From assembly GCA_022822275.1 (NCBI GenBank), contig JAJEBZ010000196.1:1-40611 (forward strand): a stretch of DNA of 40,611 bases, written 5' to 3'. Position 1 is the stretch's first letter; each line of letters starts with the position of its first letter. Positions 7,829 through 15,856 of the stretch are shown here, piece by piece. Position numbers and translations under genes: made by a program. The stretch comes from Candidatus Poribacteria bacterium (GTDB lineage: Bacteria > Poribacteria > WGA-4E > WGA-3G). Under the pieces are notes generated by a model. The model had not been told where the DNA came from and made no database searches. It saw only the letters and a program-made list of their open reading frames with translations.

Positions 7829-9031
7829 GTGAAACAGTTTCTAAATGAACGACTTCCGTTAGATGGGGTGATGTCACATCTACGCAAACCGTTGCCGAAA
7901 CACATTAACCTGCTATTTTCGTTAGGTAGTTTGGCGATGTTTCTGCTGTTACTGCAAGCAGCGACGGGGGCATTCTTAGCATTGTCCTATTCACCATCTC
8001 CAGAACATGCACATAATGCAGTCCAGTATATCTCAAATGAAGTGCCTTTTGGAAAATTTGTGCGTGGTTTGCATCATTGGGGTGCAAGTGCAATGGTCAT
8101 CATTGTCTTTTTGCACCTGCTCCGGGTTGTGCTTTATGGGTCATATAAAAAACCGCGTGAACTCACGTGGGTAGTCGGTGTCTTTCTGCTATTGGTTGTA
8201 CTCGGGTTTGGATTTACGGGTTATCTGCTACCGTGGGACGAAAAGGCATATTGGGCAACGGTCGTAGGCGTGGAAATAGCGAGTACTGCCCCCGTGCTGG
8301 GAGATTTCGTTGCAAAAGTGCTACGAGGTGGTTCAGAAATTGGTGCAGTGACCCTCTCACGATTCTACGCTCTTCATACAATCTGGTTGCCTTGGTTAGC
8401 CTTCGGTTTAGTCGGTGTTCATCTTTTCTTGGTCAGATATTACGGGTCTTCTGGTACAACGAAGAACACACCTGAAGATATGAAAACAGGAAAACCATTT
8501 TTTCCGGATCAGGTATTTGAGGACGTTGTCGGAATGTTGATCCTTTTCGTCATCCTTGCCTGCGCTGCCCTATTTGTCCCAGTACCGCTTGAAGATGTAG
8601 CAGACCCAACAAATGCAGATTACGATCCACGTCCGGAATGGTACTTTCTGTTCCTGTTTCAATTGTTGAAATACTTTCAAGGTCCATTTGAAATTCTTGG
8701 GACTTTTGTCATTCCAACACTCGGTATGTTGTTATTGCTGTTCCTACCTTTCTTAGACAGAAAAGAGCGTGAAGTCCTTTGGAAACGTCCTATCGCCTTG
8801 ACAGTAACAAGTGTCTGTGTAATTGGAATAGTGGGGTTGACAATACTTGGTGCAAAATCACCGAAGCTTGAAACGCAAAACATAACACCCACTGAAAATG
8901 GAACACAACAAGGTAGTCCAACTGATCAAGCGGAAGAGGAGGATGTGTTTGATTTTCAGCTAACAGAAGAAGAATTAGAAACAGAAGATGACGTGTTTGA
9001 TTTTCAATTAACGGAAGAGGAATTGCAATAA
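7829..9031 (+). CDS. Cytochrome b (fused b6/IV type) with duplicated acidic tail
   Basis: A 400-residue quinol-oxidising cytochrome b that spans the membrane. The GTG start has AAGGAGG 6 nt upstream, inside the end of the Rieske gene. Haem ligands are H82/H96 (HHWGASAMVIIVFLH) and H183/H198 (LHTIWLPWLAFGLVGVH). The 15-residue step in the second pair is the b6-type spacing. PEWY (269-272) is the Qo-site motif of the subunit IV half, so both halves are in one chain. There is no Cys in the first helix where b6 proteins attach an extra c-type haem. The C-terminal 30 residues are unusual: DVFDFQLTEEEL occurs twice (372-383 and 388-399). The gene ends 5 bp from the end of ftsY, which runs the other way. 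Confidence 0.95.
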   Translation: MKQFLNERLPLDGVMSHLRKPLPKHINLLFSLGSLAMFLLLLQAATGAFLALSYSPSPEHAHNAVQYISNEVPFGKFVRGLHHWGASAMVIIVFLHLLRVVLYGSYKKPRELTWVVGVFLLLVVLGFGFTGYLLPWDEKAYWATVVGVEIASTAPVLGDFVAKVLRGGSEIGAVTLSRFYALHTIWLPWLAFGLVGVHLFLVRYYGSSGTTKNTPEDMKTGKPFFPDQVFEDVVGMLILFVILACAALFVPVPLEDVADPTNADYDPRPEWYFLFLFQLLKYFQGPFEILGTFVIPTLGMLLLLFLPFLDRKEREVLWKRPIALTVTSVCVIGIVGLTILGAKSPKLETQNITPTENGTQQGSPTDQAEEEDVFDFQLTEEELETEDDVFDFQLTEEELQ

Positions 9032-9036
9032 GTTAC

Positions 9037-10032
9037 TTAAACTTCTGCTGATTCTTCTGTTGTAAAGAGTGCATCAACGAAATCTTCAGCGGCGAAATCA
9101 CGTAAATCATCAAGTTTCTCACCGATGCCAATAAGTTTGACAGGTGCACCAAGTTCTGCTTTGACAGCAAGGACAATGCCGCCTTTTGCTGTTCCATCCA
9201 GTTTTGTCACTGTGACCCCCGTTATTGGCACTGCTTCGTTGAATACCTTTGCTTGTATCAACGCATTCTGTCCGACTGTGCCGTCAATGACAAGTAGAAC
9301 TTCATGGGGAGCCCCTTCATGTGCTTGCCCCATCACCCGTCCGATTTTAGAGAGTTCATCCATCAAAGGTTTTTTGGTGTGGAGCCTACCAGCAGTGTCC
9401 ACAATTAGGACATCAACATCCCGGTTTTTTGCTGCATGGACTGCATCATAAACGACTGAAGCGGGTTCTGCCCCTTCTCCACCCCGAATTAAATCCGCAC
9501 CTGCCCTTTCACACCAAATAGCCAATTGGTCTTCGGCAGCGGCGCGGAACGTATCCCCCGCAGCAACAAGAACCCGTTTGCCATCCGTTTTGAAACGGCT
9601 TGCAAGTTTACCGATAGTTGTAGTTTTACCAGCACCGTTCACACCAAGTACTAAAATTGTATAGGGAGAATCACTATCAAGTTTTAGCGGAATATCTTCA
9701 CCGAGTAAGTTCAGAATTTCATCTTTGATGACTACACCGAGTTCAGAGGAATCACCCAAACCTTTTGTTTTGACAGTCTCTCTGACATTATCCATGAGTG
9801 TCAGAGTGGTTTCTATTCCTACATCTGCTTGGATGAGTATTTCTTCAATCTCTTCCATGAGTTCTTCGTCAATCTTTCTTCCGACGCGTAGCAGGCTTGA
9901 CAGTTGAGAGACAAACTGGTTCCGAGTTTTTGCTAAACTGGACTTTAGACGATTAAACCAACTCTCTTTTTCTGTTGTATCCTTTGGTTCAGCTGGTTTC
10001 TTTTCACCACCTTTGAATAGGTTTCTGAGCAT
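9037..10032 (-). CDS. ftsY: Signal recognition particle receptor FtsY
   Basis: A 331-residue SRP receptor GTPase that docks ribosome-nascent-chain complexes carrying SRP at the membrane translocon. The short N-terminal part (residues 1-45, charged) is followed by the N domain and then the NG GTPase. Motifs are G1 GVNGAGKTT (130-138), DTAGR (212-216), TKLDG (276-280) and the closing GIGEKLDDL (302-310). The highly acidic A domain of enterobacterial FtsY is absent, as in many phyla; membrane contact probably uses the N-terminal helix MLRNLFKGG. AGGAG lies 6 nt before the ATG. No ffh or smc gene is beside it. Confidence 0.97.
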   Translation of the reverse strand: MLRNLFKGGEKKPAEPKDTTEKESWFNRLKSSLAKTRNQFVSQLSSLLRVGRKIDEELMEEIEEILIQADVGIETTLTLMDNVRETVKTKGLGDSSELGVVIKDEILNLLGEDIPLKLDSDSPYTILVLGVNGAGKTTTIGKLASRFKTDGKRVLVAAGDTFRAAAEDQLAIWCERAGADLIRGGEGAEPASVVYDAVHAAKNRDVDVLIVDTAGRLHTKKPLMDELSKIGRVMGQAHEGAPHEVLLVIDGTVGQNALIQAKVFNEAVPITGVTVTKLDGTAKGGIVLAVKAELGAPVKLIGIGEKLDDLRDFAAEDFVDALFTTEESAEV

Positions 10033-10141
10033 TTAATTCTCCTAAATTACAAAATATGTTTATACTTTTTCTGGTTTTGATTCTCGGAATTTTGGGGAAG
10101 TGTTTTTACTGCATAGCACTCAAACATAATGTTGCTGTTTT

Positions 10142-10717
10142 TTAATCCAAAAATGTAACGCGGGTATATATATCCTGCAGTGGTAATTCACATTGAATAG
10201 AATTGAACTTCAGGACATCATTTGGTGCCTCAAACGTTTTTCCTACCCACAGCGTCTCAATTAAACGATGATGTTCAACACGCATACGATCCTGTGATAC
10301 AAGTATATATTCTTGCAAGGACCTAAGTTCTTGATAATGCGCGAATTTTTCACCTCTGTCAAACGCTTCAGTAGAAGGTGAAAGCACTTCTACGATAAGG
10401 ATGGGATTCAAGAGGGTGTCAAAAACATTATCTTCAAAACGGGGTTTACCGCACACAACAACGACATCAGGATAGAAATAGGAACCTGTCGGATTAGTTT
10501 TAACGCGCATATCGTTACTATAGACTAAACAACCACTCCCTCTTAATTGAATATTAAGCTCAGTGGCTATATCTAAGGTTATAAGATTATGTGCGTTACT
10601 TGCTCCGGACATCGCGAATATTTCACCGTATATGTATTCGCTTTTGATCTTTGCCCTGCGTTCTTCTGCGAGGTATTGCTCAGGGGCGATGTATTTTTCG
10701 GCAGCAACAGATGACAT
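10142..10717 (-). CDS. Uma2 family (DUF820) PD-(D/E)XK endonuclease-like protein
   Basis: The start is set at the ATG at 10717, where GGGGAGG lies 5 nt upstream; the 16-codon longer frame has no ribosome site. The 191-residue product has the Uma2 pattern: YLAEERRAKIKSEYIYGEI near the N-terminus, D84 in YFYPDVVVV, E110 in ILIVEVLSPST, then D120, K124 and YQELRSLQEYILV. These acidic residues and the lysine match the restriction-endonuclease fold. Members are often present in many copies in cyanobacteria and environmental phyla, and their role is unsettled. It lies 192 nt downstream of the HEPN fusion gene on the same strand, with a repeat-bearing gap between them, so it is probably a separate unit. 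Confidence 0.9.
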   Translation of the reverse strand: MSSVAAEKYIAPEQYLAEERRAKIKSEYIYGEIFAMSGASNAHNLITLDIATELNIQLRGSGCLVYSNDMRVKTNPTGSYFYPDVVVVCGKPRFEDNVFDTLLNPILIVEVLSPSTEAFDRGEKFAHYQELRSLQEYILVSQDRMRVEHHRLIETLWVGKTFEAPNDVLKFNSIQCELPLQDIYTRVTFLD

Positions 10718-10803
10718 ATTTTCCTCCCCGTTATGGTGGTTATGTTTTTTAATGCATTTTAGCACAAAATAGGTAAAACAGCAACTTTCGCGAATTGCTG
10801 ACA

Positions 10804-10878
10804 GTGTGTAAAGTTTTTGGCGTTAACCATGTCATTTTCTTGTAGGTAGGGTTTTCAACCCGATCTATAAAACTACAA
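10804..10878. repeat. Dispersed GTGTGTAAAGTTTTTG motif and nested palindrome
   Basis: GTGTGTAAAGTTTTTGG at 10804-10820 matches the left end of the 5.3-kb element. It is followed by a nested inverted repeat: TTGTAG (10840-10845) pairs with CTACAA (10873-10878), and inside it GGGTT-ttc-AACCC (10849-10861) forms a small hairpin. A related hairpin with the same TTTTC core occurs at 16075-16089. There is no gene in this gap. Confidence 0.5.
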
Positions 10879-10909
10879 ATTCTTTCGCATAAGTATCATT
10901 TTCAGAATT

Positions 10910-12694
10910 CTATTTATCAACAAATTCTTGTATTTTGTTCCAAATTTGTTCTAATGTATTATCACTTTGAAATGTCTGAAATTCTTTGATTCCTTGTTTT
11001 AGTTTCTCTCCAATAGAATAGGTTTCTGATTCATATAATTCTTTCTTTTCAACATCTGGTAAAAGTCTTATCTTTTTCTCGTTTCGCTCAATGAATCTTA
11101 ATTCCTCAAAAATTGTGATTCCTGTTTCAAATCCTTCTATTGGTAAATTCAATTCATCATTAACTTTATCAAGATTCACTAAAATGTCTTCTGACTCCGC
11201 ACTGTCCTGCAATCCTTTGTATAGTTTAATTAATGTTTCGCGATTTAAATACTTTTTGCCATGTTCATTTATAATCTCTTGAAAATCTTCGGTTTTGTCA
11301 TAGATTAAGTGGAGAAACGCTGGTTTGGCGGATGAAAAAGCAGGTTGACATCGTTGATAGAAATCATCTAAACCCACAACAGGGTGACAAAAGGCAAAAT
11401 GTCCTATACAGTGATCTACCGTTAAATTAGTGAATATTGTATCAGTTACTATAGCAATTAATTCTCCATTTTCAAGTTTCTTCAACATATTTTTTACCTC
11501 CGATTTGGAGGTATGTTCATTTTGTGTTCCAATTAAGTTGACATTTTCTTCACCAACGAGATTCATGAATTGGTTGATTTTTGCTTGATTGAAAACATAG
11601 ATAAGTGAGGGTTGTTTTAATTCCAATAGTTTTAACAGATAATTCTTTTTCTCTGTGTTCCGTCTATCCAGTAGCCGTACTGATGAAACCGTGTCAACGT
11701 CAGGATAGCAATTATTAACCGTTGGGTTAGCAATTGTTGTTGCTGTAAACAGATTACACAAATCTGAAAGACTATCCTCAGTTTCTTTCTTTTCTATATT
11801 CTCTTTTTTTAGTTCGTTTCTTGTGGATGCGAGTTGTTTCTTTAGATCTTTTATCTCTTTTTCATTATCTTTGAACTGTTTTTTTAGGGTGGAAAGTTCT
11901 TCTTCTAAATTATATCTCGTCTCTTTTTCTTTATGAAGATGTTTTCTGGTAATCGTCAAATCCTTATCACACTCACTCCACATATCTGTATATTCTTTTA
12001 GTTCTTTAGATTTATCAGTGAGTTCTTCTTCTATCTTTCCTTGATTTTTTTCAACTTCTGTGAGTTTAACTTTGGTTGTTGTAAGTTCTTTGCTAACCTC
12101 TTCATGTTGATTCTGTAAAACATTCAGATTCTCTTCAACTTCTTGATGATGTTTTTTATATTGTTTCTTTTCATTTTTCTCTTTTTCCAATTGCTCTGTA
12201 AGTTCTGAAATCTTTATTTTTGCAACATCTGTTGATAAATCATCTCGTATCTTATCAACTTGCACTTGAAGGTCTGACCTATTAACTTTTTTGAGGACCC
12301 TTGAAATTAGAAACAACTGTGTTCTTGCTAACTCATGGTCAACATCTTCTGATCCTTTATGTTCACTATTATTCCGACCATCTCTAATCAACCACAACAT
12401 ATTCTTCACTACCAAATCCCATCCAAATTTCGCACCAAAGGTTAACTCCCAATTCTTTGTTATAATTTGAGGTATATAATTAAAGTCAATAGCAGATACG
12501 ACATTTTTATGTTCGTCAAACATCTGATCAAACATTTCTAATTGATCGTCATTTAAAGATTCTGCAATTAGATCTTCAACTTTCTCACCTGTGATTTGCT
12601 TTAGATTGTGATTGATAAATGCTCGCATGGCATCAAGGTATATGTCATTAGCATCTCTTATTGCATCTCTGTTGGGATAAACTCTTGTTTTCAT
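10910..12694 (-). CDS. Swt1-type HEPN / long coiled coil / RecJ-C-like fusion protein
   Basis: The start is placed at the ATG at 12694 (GGAAG 9 nt upstream); a TTG start 19 codons earlier is possible. The 594-residue product has three parts. Residues 1-150 look like a Swt1-type HEPN domain, with ITKNWELTFG and then RNNSEH (R107 to H112), the R-x4-H motif of HEPN RNases. Residues about 155-315 are a Lys/Glu-rich coiled coil. Residues about 356-470 resemble a helicase C-terminal RecA fold without its arginine fingers (SLIYVFNQAK, IAIVTDTIF, DDFYQRCQPAF). Residues about 480-570 resemble the RecJ C-terminal domain (LIKLYKGL, IFEELRFIE, EKKELYESETYS). The gene is visibly AT-richer than its neighbours; one 60-base line (12121) holds 15 G/C. 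It is likely an RNA- or DNA-conflict effector, by inference only. Confidence 0.72.
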   Translation of the reverse strand: MKTRVYPNRDAIRDANDIYLDAMRAFINHNLKQITGEKVEDLIAESLNDDQLEMFDQMFDEHKNVVSAIDFNYIPQIITKNWELTFGAKFGWDLVVKNMLWLIRDGRNNSEHKGSEDVDHELARTQLFLISRVLKKVNRSDLQVQVDKIRDDLSTDVAKIKISELTEQLEKEKNEKKQYKKHHQEVEENLNVLQNQHEEVSKELTTTKVKLTEVEKNQGKIEEELTDKSKELKEYTDMWSECDKDLTITRKHLHKEKETRYNLEEELSTLKKQFKDNEKEIKDLKKQLASTRNELKKENIEKKETEDSLSDLCNLFTATTIANPTVNNCYPDVDTVSSVRLLDRRNTEKKNYLLKLLELKQPSLIYVFNQAKINQFMNLVGEENVNLIGTQNEHTSKSEVKNMLKKLENGELIAIVTDTIFTNLTVDHCIGHFAFCHPVVGLDDFYQRCQPAFSSAKPAFLHLIYDKTEDFQEIINEHGKKYLNRETLIKLYKGLQDSAESEDILVNLDKVNDELNLPIEGFETGITIFEELRFIERNEKKIRLLPDVEKKELYESETYSIGEKLKQGIKEFQTFQSDNTLEQIWNKIQEFVDK

Positions 12695-12778
12695 TTTTTT
12701 GTTCTTCCATGTGGTTATGCCTTTGTGTTTATTAATTAGAAAAGCATTCAAAGAAATGAATAGTAGTATGTAATCTGA

Positions 12779-13942
12779 TTACTTCTTGATGAGTACGTAA
12801 ACTTGTATGTGTTCCCATTTTCGTTTTGACCGATGTGTTGCAACGCGCTTTTTTATAAGTTGCTTGCAGACAAAACCTGACTCATCTATTATTGCCTCAA
12901 GGTTGGCGATTGCTTTGGGACCAGAGGCATCCGCATAGCCTAATAGTAAAGTGCCATCAGGTTTTAAGAAGTTATTCACCTGCTCAAAAAAACGTGTCAA
13001 TGTTCGTTGTTTTTCATCATGGATAGCCAATTCTGCCCTATTTCGGACACGGGCAACAACCCATGGTGCATTGAAAATGATTATATCAAACCTTTGAGAT
13101 TGAAACGGATCAAACAGATCGCCCGGTGGCATTACATGCACATTTTTTGCATTGGGGATTATCCGTTGTATGTTCATTCTTGTAGATGCGGTCGCTTCTG
13201 GTAGTATATCAGACGCATGAACCTCTGCATTTTCACCTAACTCTTGATGTGCAAGTAATGTCAAACATCCACTCCCGCAACCGACATCTGCAACCGTAGT
13301 TTTTGGGTCGGTGTATTCTTTCCGAACACTCTGTAATGCTTCTTGAAAACATTCAATAGTTTCCTGTGAACGGGGTGCAAGCACATTTTCAGACGCAATA
13401 AGTGATTTACCTAATGCGTTGATTGGATAGGTTTTTTCAAGAGAATTTTGTATCCGTTGTAGAGTAACAACAGGAACAAGAAACGGACATTCTTCGTTTG
13501 CATTAGGGTTTTCACCAATCAGTTCTAATAGATAAGGTATGTCTGGATTAGGGGCAACTTTCGGGTTTCCATCCTTATCTACCCAACACATCAACTTTAG
13601 GAGTGCTGCTTCCCGTGCTTGCTTGTAATTGTTTCGTTGTGTGTACGACCTGCTTTTTTTACTACGTGTGGTATTTGATGGAGTTAATTCCGATTTATGT
13701 TTCTGAACATAGTCATACAGAGAGAGAATTTGCGACCATTTCCCTTGAACAATAGCAATTCCACCGCGCTGAATATGTGTGAAAATACGTGCGAGATGTT
13801 CTAACTCCTGATCTGCAAATAACTTTACACTTCCTCGTGCAAAGATTGCTTCACGGTGTTCAGCAGGTATATATAGTTCTCCGATAGGATTCACGGAATA
13901 AAATGCATCTGTTTCATTGTTAGATTTACTGAACTGCAACAA
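12779..13942 (-). CDS. Class I SAM-dependent methyltransferase, PrmC/HemK-like C-terminal half
   Basis: A 387-residue protein starting at a TTG (13942) with GGAG 6 nt upstream; it overlaps the end of the preceding Gfo/Idh/MocA gene by 17 bp. The C-terminal half reads like a PrmC-type methyltransferase: ENVLAPRSQET (185-195), motif I VADVGCGSGCLTL (217-229), the acidic ASDI strand, and NAPW (291-294) in place of the usual NPPY. The Asn-Ala-Pro-Trp variant leaves it open whether it acts on Gln side chains or another amide or base. Residues 1-180 do not match a domain I know; they include a basic patch (TRSKKSRSYTQRNNYK). The HEPN fusion gene follows 84 nt downstream on the same strand. Confidence 0.85.
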   Translation of the reverse strand: MLQFSKSNNETDAFYSVNPIGELYIPAEHREAIFARGSVKLFADQELEHLARIFTHIQRGGIAIVQGKWSQILSLYDYVQKHKSELTPSNTTRSKKSRSYTQRNNYKQAREAALLKLMCWVDKDGNPKVAPNPDIPYLLELIGENPNANEECPFLVPVVTLQRIQNSLEKTYPINALGKSLIASENVLAPRSQETIECFQEALQSVRKEYTDPKTTVADVGCGSGCLTLLAHQELGENAEVHASDILPEATASTRMNIQRIIPNAKNVHVMPPGDLFDPFQSQRFDIIIFNAPWVVARVRNRAELAIHDEKQRTLTRFFEQVNNFLKPDGTLLLGYADASGPKAIANLEAIIDESGFVCKQLIKKRVATHRSKRKWEHIQVYVLIKK

Positions 13943-14975
13943 TTTCTCCAGTTTTTACGGATTCTGCTTCTTTGTAGCAGAGCAAGAGCGCGTCTCTTGC
14001 CCCAACACCAGATAAAGCCGTGGGTTCTTCCTCCCAATCAATAGCATCAACAGCGTATTGAATCTCAGCAGTGAAAGCGTCAATCGGGTCAACTTCTCCC
14101 AAATCTACCTGTTCAACGGTGCCATCTTCGGTAATGAGTGTGAGCGGTACTGCTGTGGTAGGTTCGCCAGCAAGTGTTGAGAAATCAAACAGTAGTGTGG
14201 CTTTTTCAAGGTACATCTCAAACCCGTGTGAAAAAGCTCTCCCTTTTTGAGATATTGCACCAGAGGAACAACTCACTGTTAGTTCTTTATCGTTGTATAT
14301 ATATTGTGTGGTCAAATAATCAACGAAATTACCACCAACTAACTTGCCCTGCGAAAAGACTGCATCAGGAACACCACAAAGCAGTTGAATAAAATGTGTG
14401 TCGTGTATATGCAAATCTATGCCAGGTCCACCACTCTTTTCTATATCTGCGATTTCACGTGACCAACTGGGTTTAGCAATCACTCTCTTAAAATGTGCAC
14501 CCAATAGTTCGCCATATTTTCCAGATTCTACAAGTTTTTTGGCATAAGCGTACTCAGCAAAAAAAGGCAGGACATGTGCTACCATAAACTCTTTGTCTGT
14601 TTGGTTGGCAATTTCAACAATTTCGTTTGCATCGTCAATATCAATAGAGATCGGTTTTTCAACGAGTGTGTGCTTCCCCGCGTTTAGGGATGCAATACTC
14701 ACAGATTTATGAAGATGTGTCGGTAAACATATATCAACAAGATCAATATCATCATCAGCGAGTAGCTCGTCTATTTCACTATATTTTTTGATGTTTGATA
14801 GGTCTTCCATACTCCCGCGAGGTCCGAAATTGCCTTGTATACTTGTCCAATCGCCTTCCAGTTTCTTCGGGTTGCGAGTGCAGATGGCAGTCACTTCCGC
14901 ACCAGTCCCTCGTTGGATTCCGTAGTAGTGTATCATACCCATGAATCCAATCCCAATAATTCCGATTTTTATCAT
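13926..14975 (-). CDS. Gfo/Idh/MocA family NAD(P)-dependent oxidoreductase
   Basis: A 349-residue dehydrogenase with the Rossmann start IKIGIIGIGFMGMIH (2-16) and the catalytic EKP at 106-108 (LVEKPIS). GGPGIDLHIHDTHFIQ holds the D-x-x-x-H-D stretch that gives the active-site histidine. It shares only the fold motifs with the other family member at 4-5 kb. The ATG has AAGGAT 8 nt upstream. The stop overlaps the start of the methyltransferase gene, so these two at least are likely co-transcribed. The substrate is unknown; a sugar or cyclitol is usual for the family. Confidence 0.92.
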   Translation of the reverse strand: MIKIGIIGIGFMGMIHYYGIQRGTGAEVTAICTRNPKKLEGDWTSIQGNFGPRGSMEDLSNIKKYSEIDELLADDDIDLVDICLPTHLHKSVSIASLNAGKHTLVEKPISIDIDDANEIVEIANQTDKEFMVAHVLPFFAEYAYAKKLVESGKYGELLGAHFKRVIAKPSWSREIADIEKSGGPGIDLHIHDTHFIQLLCGVPDAVFSQGKLVGGNFVDYLTTQYIYNDKELTVSCSSGAISQKGRAFSHGFEMYLEKATLLFDFSTLAGEPTTAVPLTLITEDGTVEQVDLGEVDPIDAFTAEIQYAVDAIDWEEEPTALSGVGARDALLLCYKEAESVKTGEIVAVQ

Positions 14976-15067
14976 ATTTACAAATCCTTATTTAATTACG
15001 TAAGAATGCACAAATGGCAATCTAATATGGACTGACATTTGTGCAGTAAAAGCCAGGATGGTATAAG

Positions 15068-15856
15068 TTAAAATTCAACGGTTTTTTGCTTGATCAGCCC
15101 CCAAGTGGTTGCTGCTTTGTTTTTCGGTGTAACAGCTTGGAGACCGCCATTCATAACTTCCTTGATTTCAGCTTCGCTGAGGGCACGACTCCAAATAGCA
15201 GCATCGTCAATCACACCGTTGTCAAAGGTGTATTGCGGTCTGTCTTTAGAGCAACCGATTCGTAGGTCTTGGTCATTTGTGCCAGTAAAATTGATTGCCT
15301 CGGCATGCTCAAGTGCAAATTCACCGTCAATATAGACTTTCATTGCGCTCCCATCGTAAGTGCCAACGACGTGATGCCAGGTTTTCTCTTTAAGCGTATG
15401 CGGTTTGGCTAAACGTGGTCGTGAACTCCCTGTACCCAAGAACATATTGATGTTCTTCCCACCTTCAAAAACACCGATACCGTAAGAAGTATGCTCTCCA
15501 CCATTATGACAGTTCTTATCAAACCACTGTCCATCGGTAGACCATGAATCTTGGAAAATCCACGCTGCCATGGTAATCTCACCACTGATCTTCAGTTTCT
15601 CATCGGCAGGAACGTTCACACAATCAGCACCTTCTGCTGTGATTCTGATGCCTTTGCCATTTTTGCCAGTAACAATCACGGCATTTGCTACGATATTCGC
15701 ATTAAGTCCATTGGGCGAACTATCATAAATCGTGTTCCCATCAACATTGTCAAATGTGAAGTAAACGACAAGATCGTCTTCAAGTGCTCCCAAAACGGTA
15801 CCGACAGTCAAAAAAATCAACATAAATAAGAAAGGTAGAAAAATCGCGCGTTTCAT
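15068..15856 (-). CDS. Secreted LamG/concanavalin-A-like lectin domain protein
   Basis: A 262-residue protein with a Sec signal peptide (MKRAIFLPFLFMLIFLTVGTVLGA, cleaved around residue 24). A single LamG-like jellyroll follows: LVVYFTFDN, GLNANIVANAVIV, GKGIRITAEGADCVNVP, MAAWIFQD, WHHVVGTYDGSAMKVYIDG, and the closing FDNGVIDDAAIWSRALSEAEIKEVMNGG. This is the common order of strands in the LamG/pentraxin fold, which binds glycans. There is no second domain or anchor, so the protein is probably periplasmic or secreted. GGAGG lies 9 nt before the ATG. A glycan-binding partner of nearby sugar-oxidising enzymes is possible but not shown. Confidence 0.9.
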   Translation of the reverse strand: MKRAIFLPFLFMLIFLTVGTVLGALEDDLVVYFTFDNVDGNTIYDSSPNGLNANIVANAVIVTGKNGKGIRITAEGADCVNVPADEKLKISGEITMAAWIFQDSWSTDGQWFDKNCHNGGEHTSYGIGVFEGGKNINMFLGTGSSRPRLAKPHTLKEKTWHHVVGTYDGSAMKVYIDGEFALEHAEAINFTGTNDQDLRIGCSKDRPQYTFDNGVIDDAAIWSRALSEAEIKEVMNGGLQAVTPKNKAATTWGLIKQKTVEF

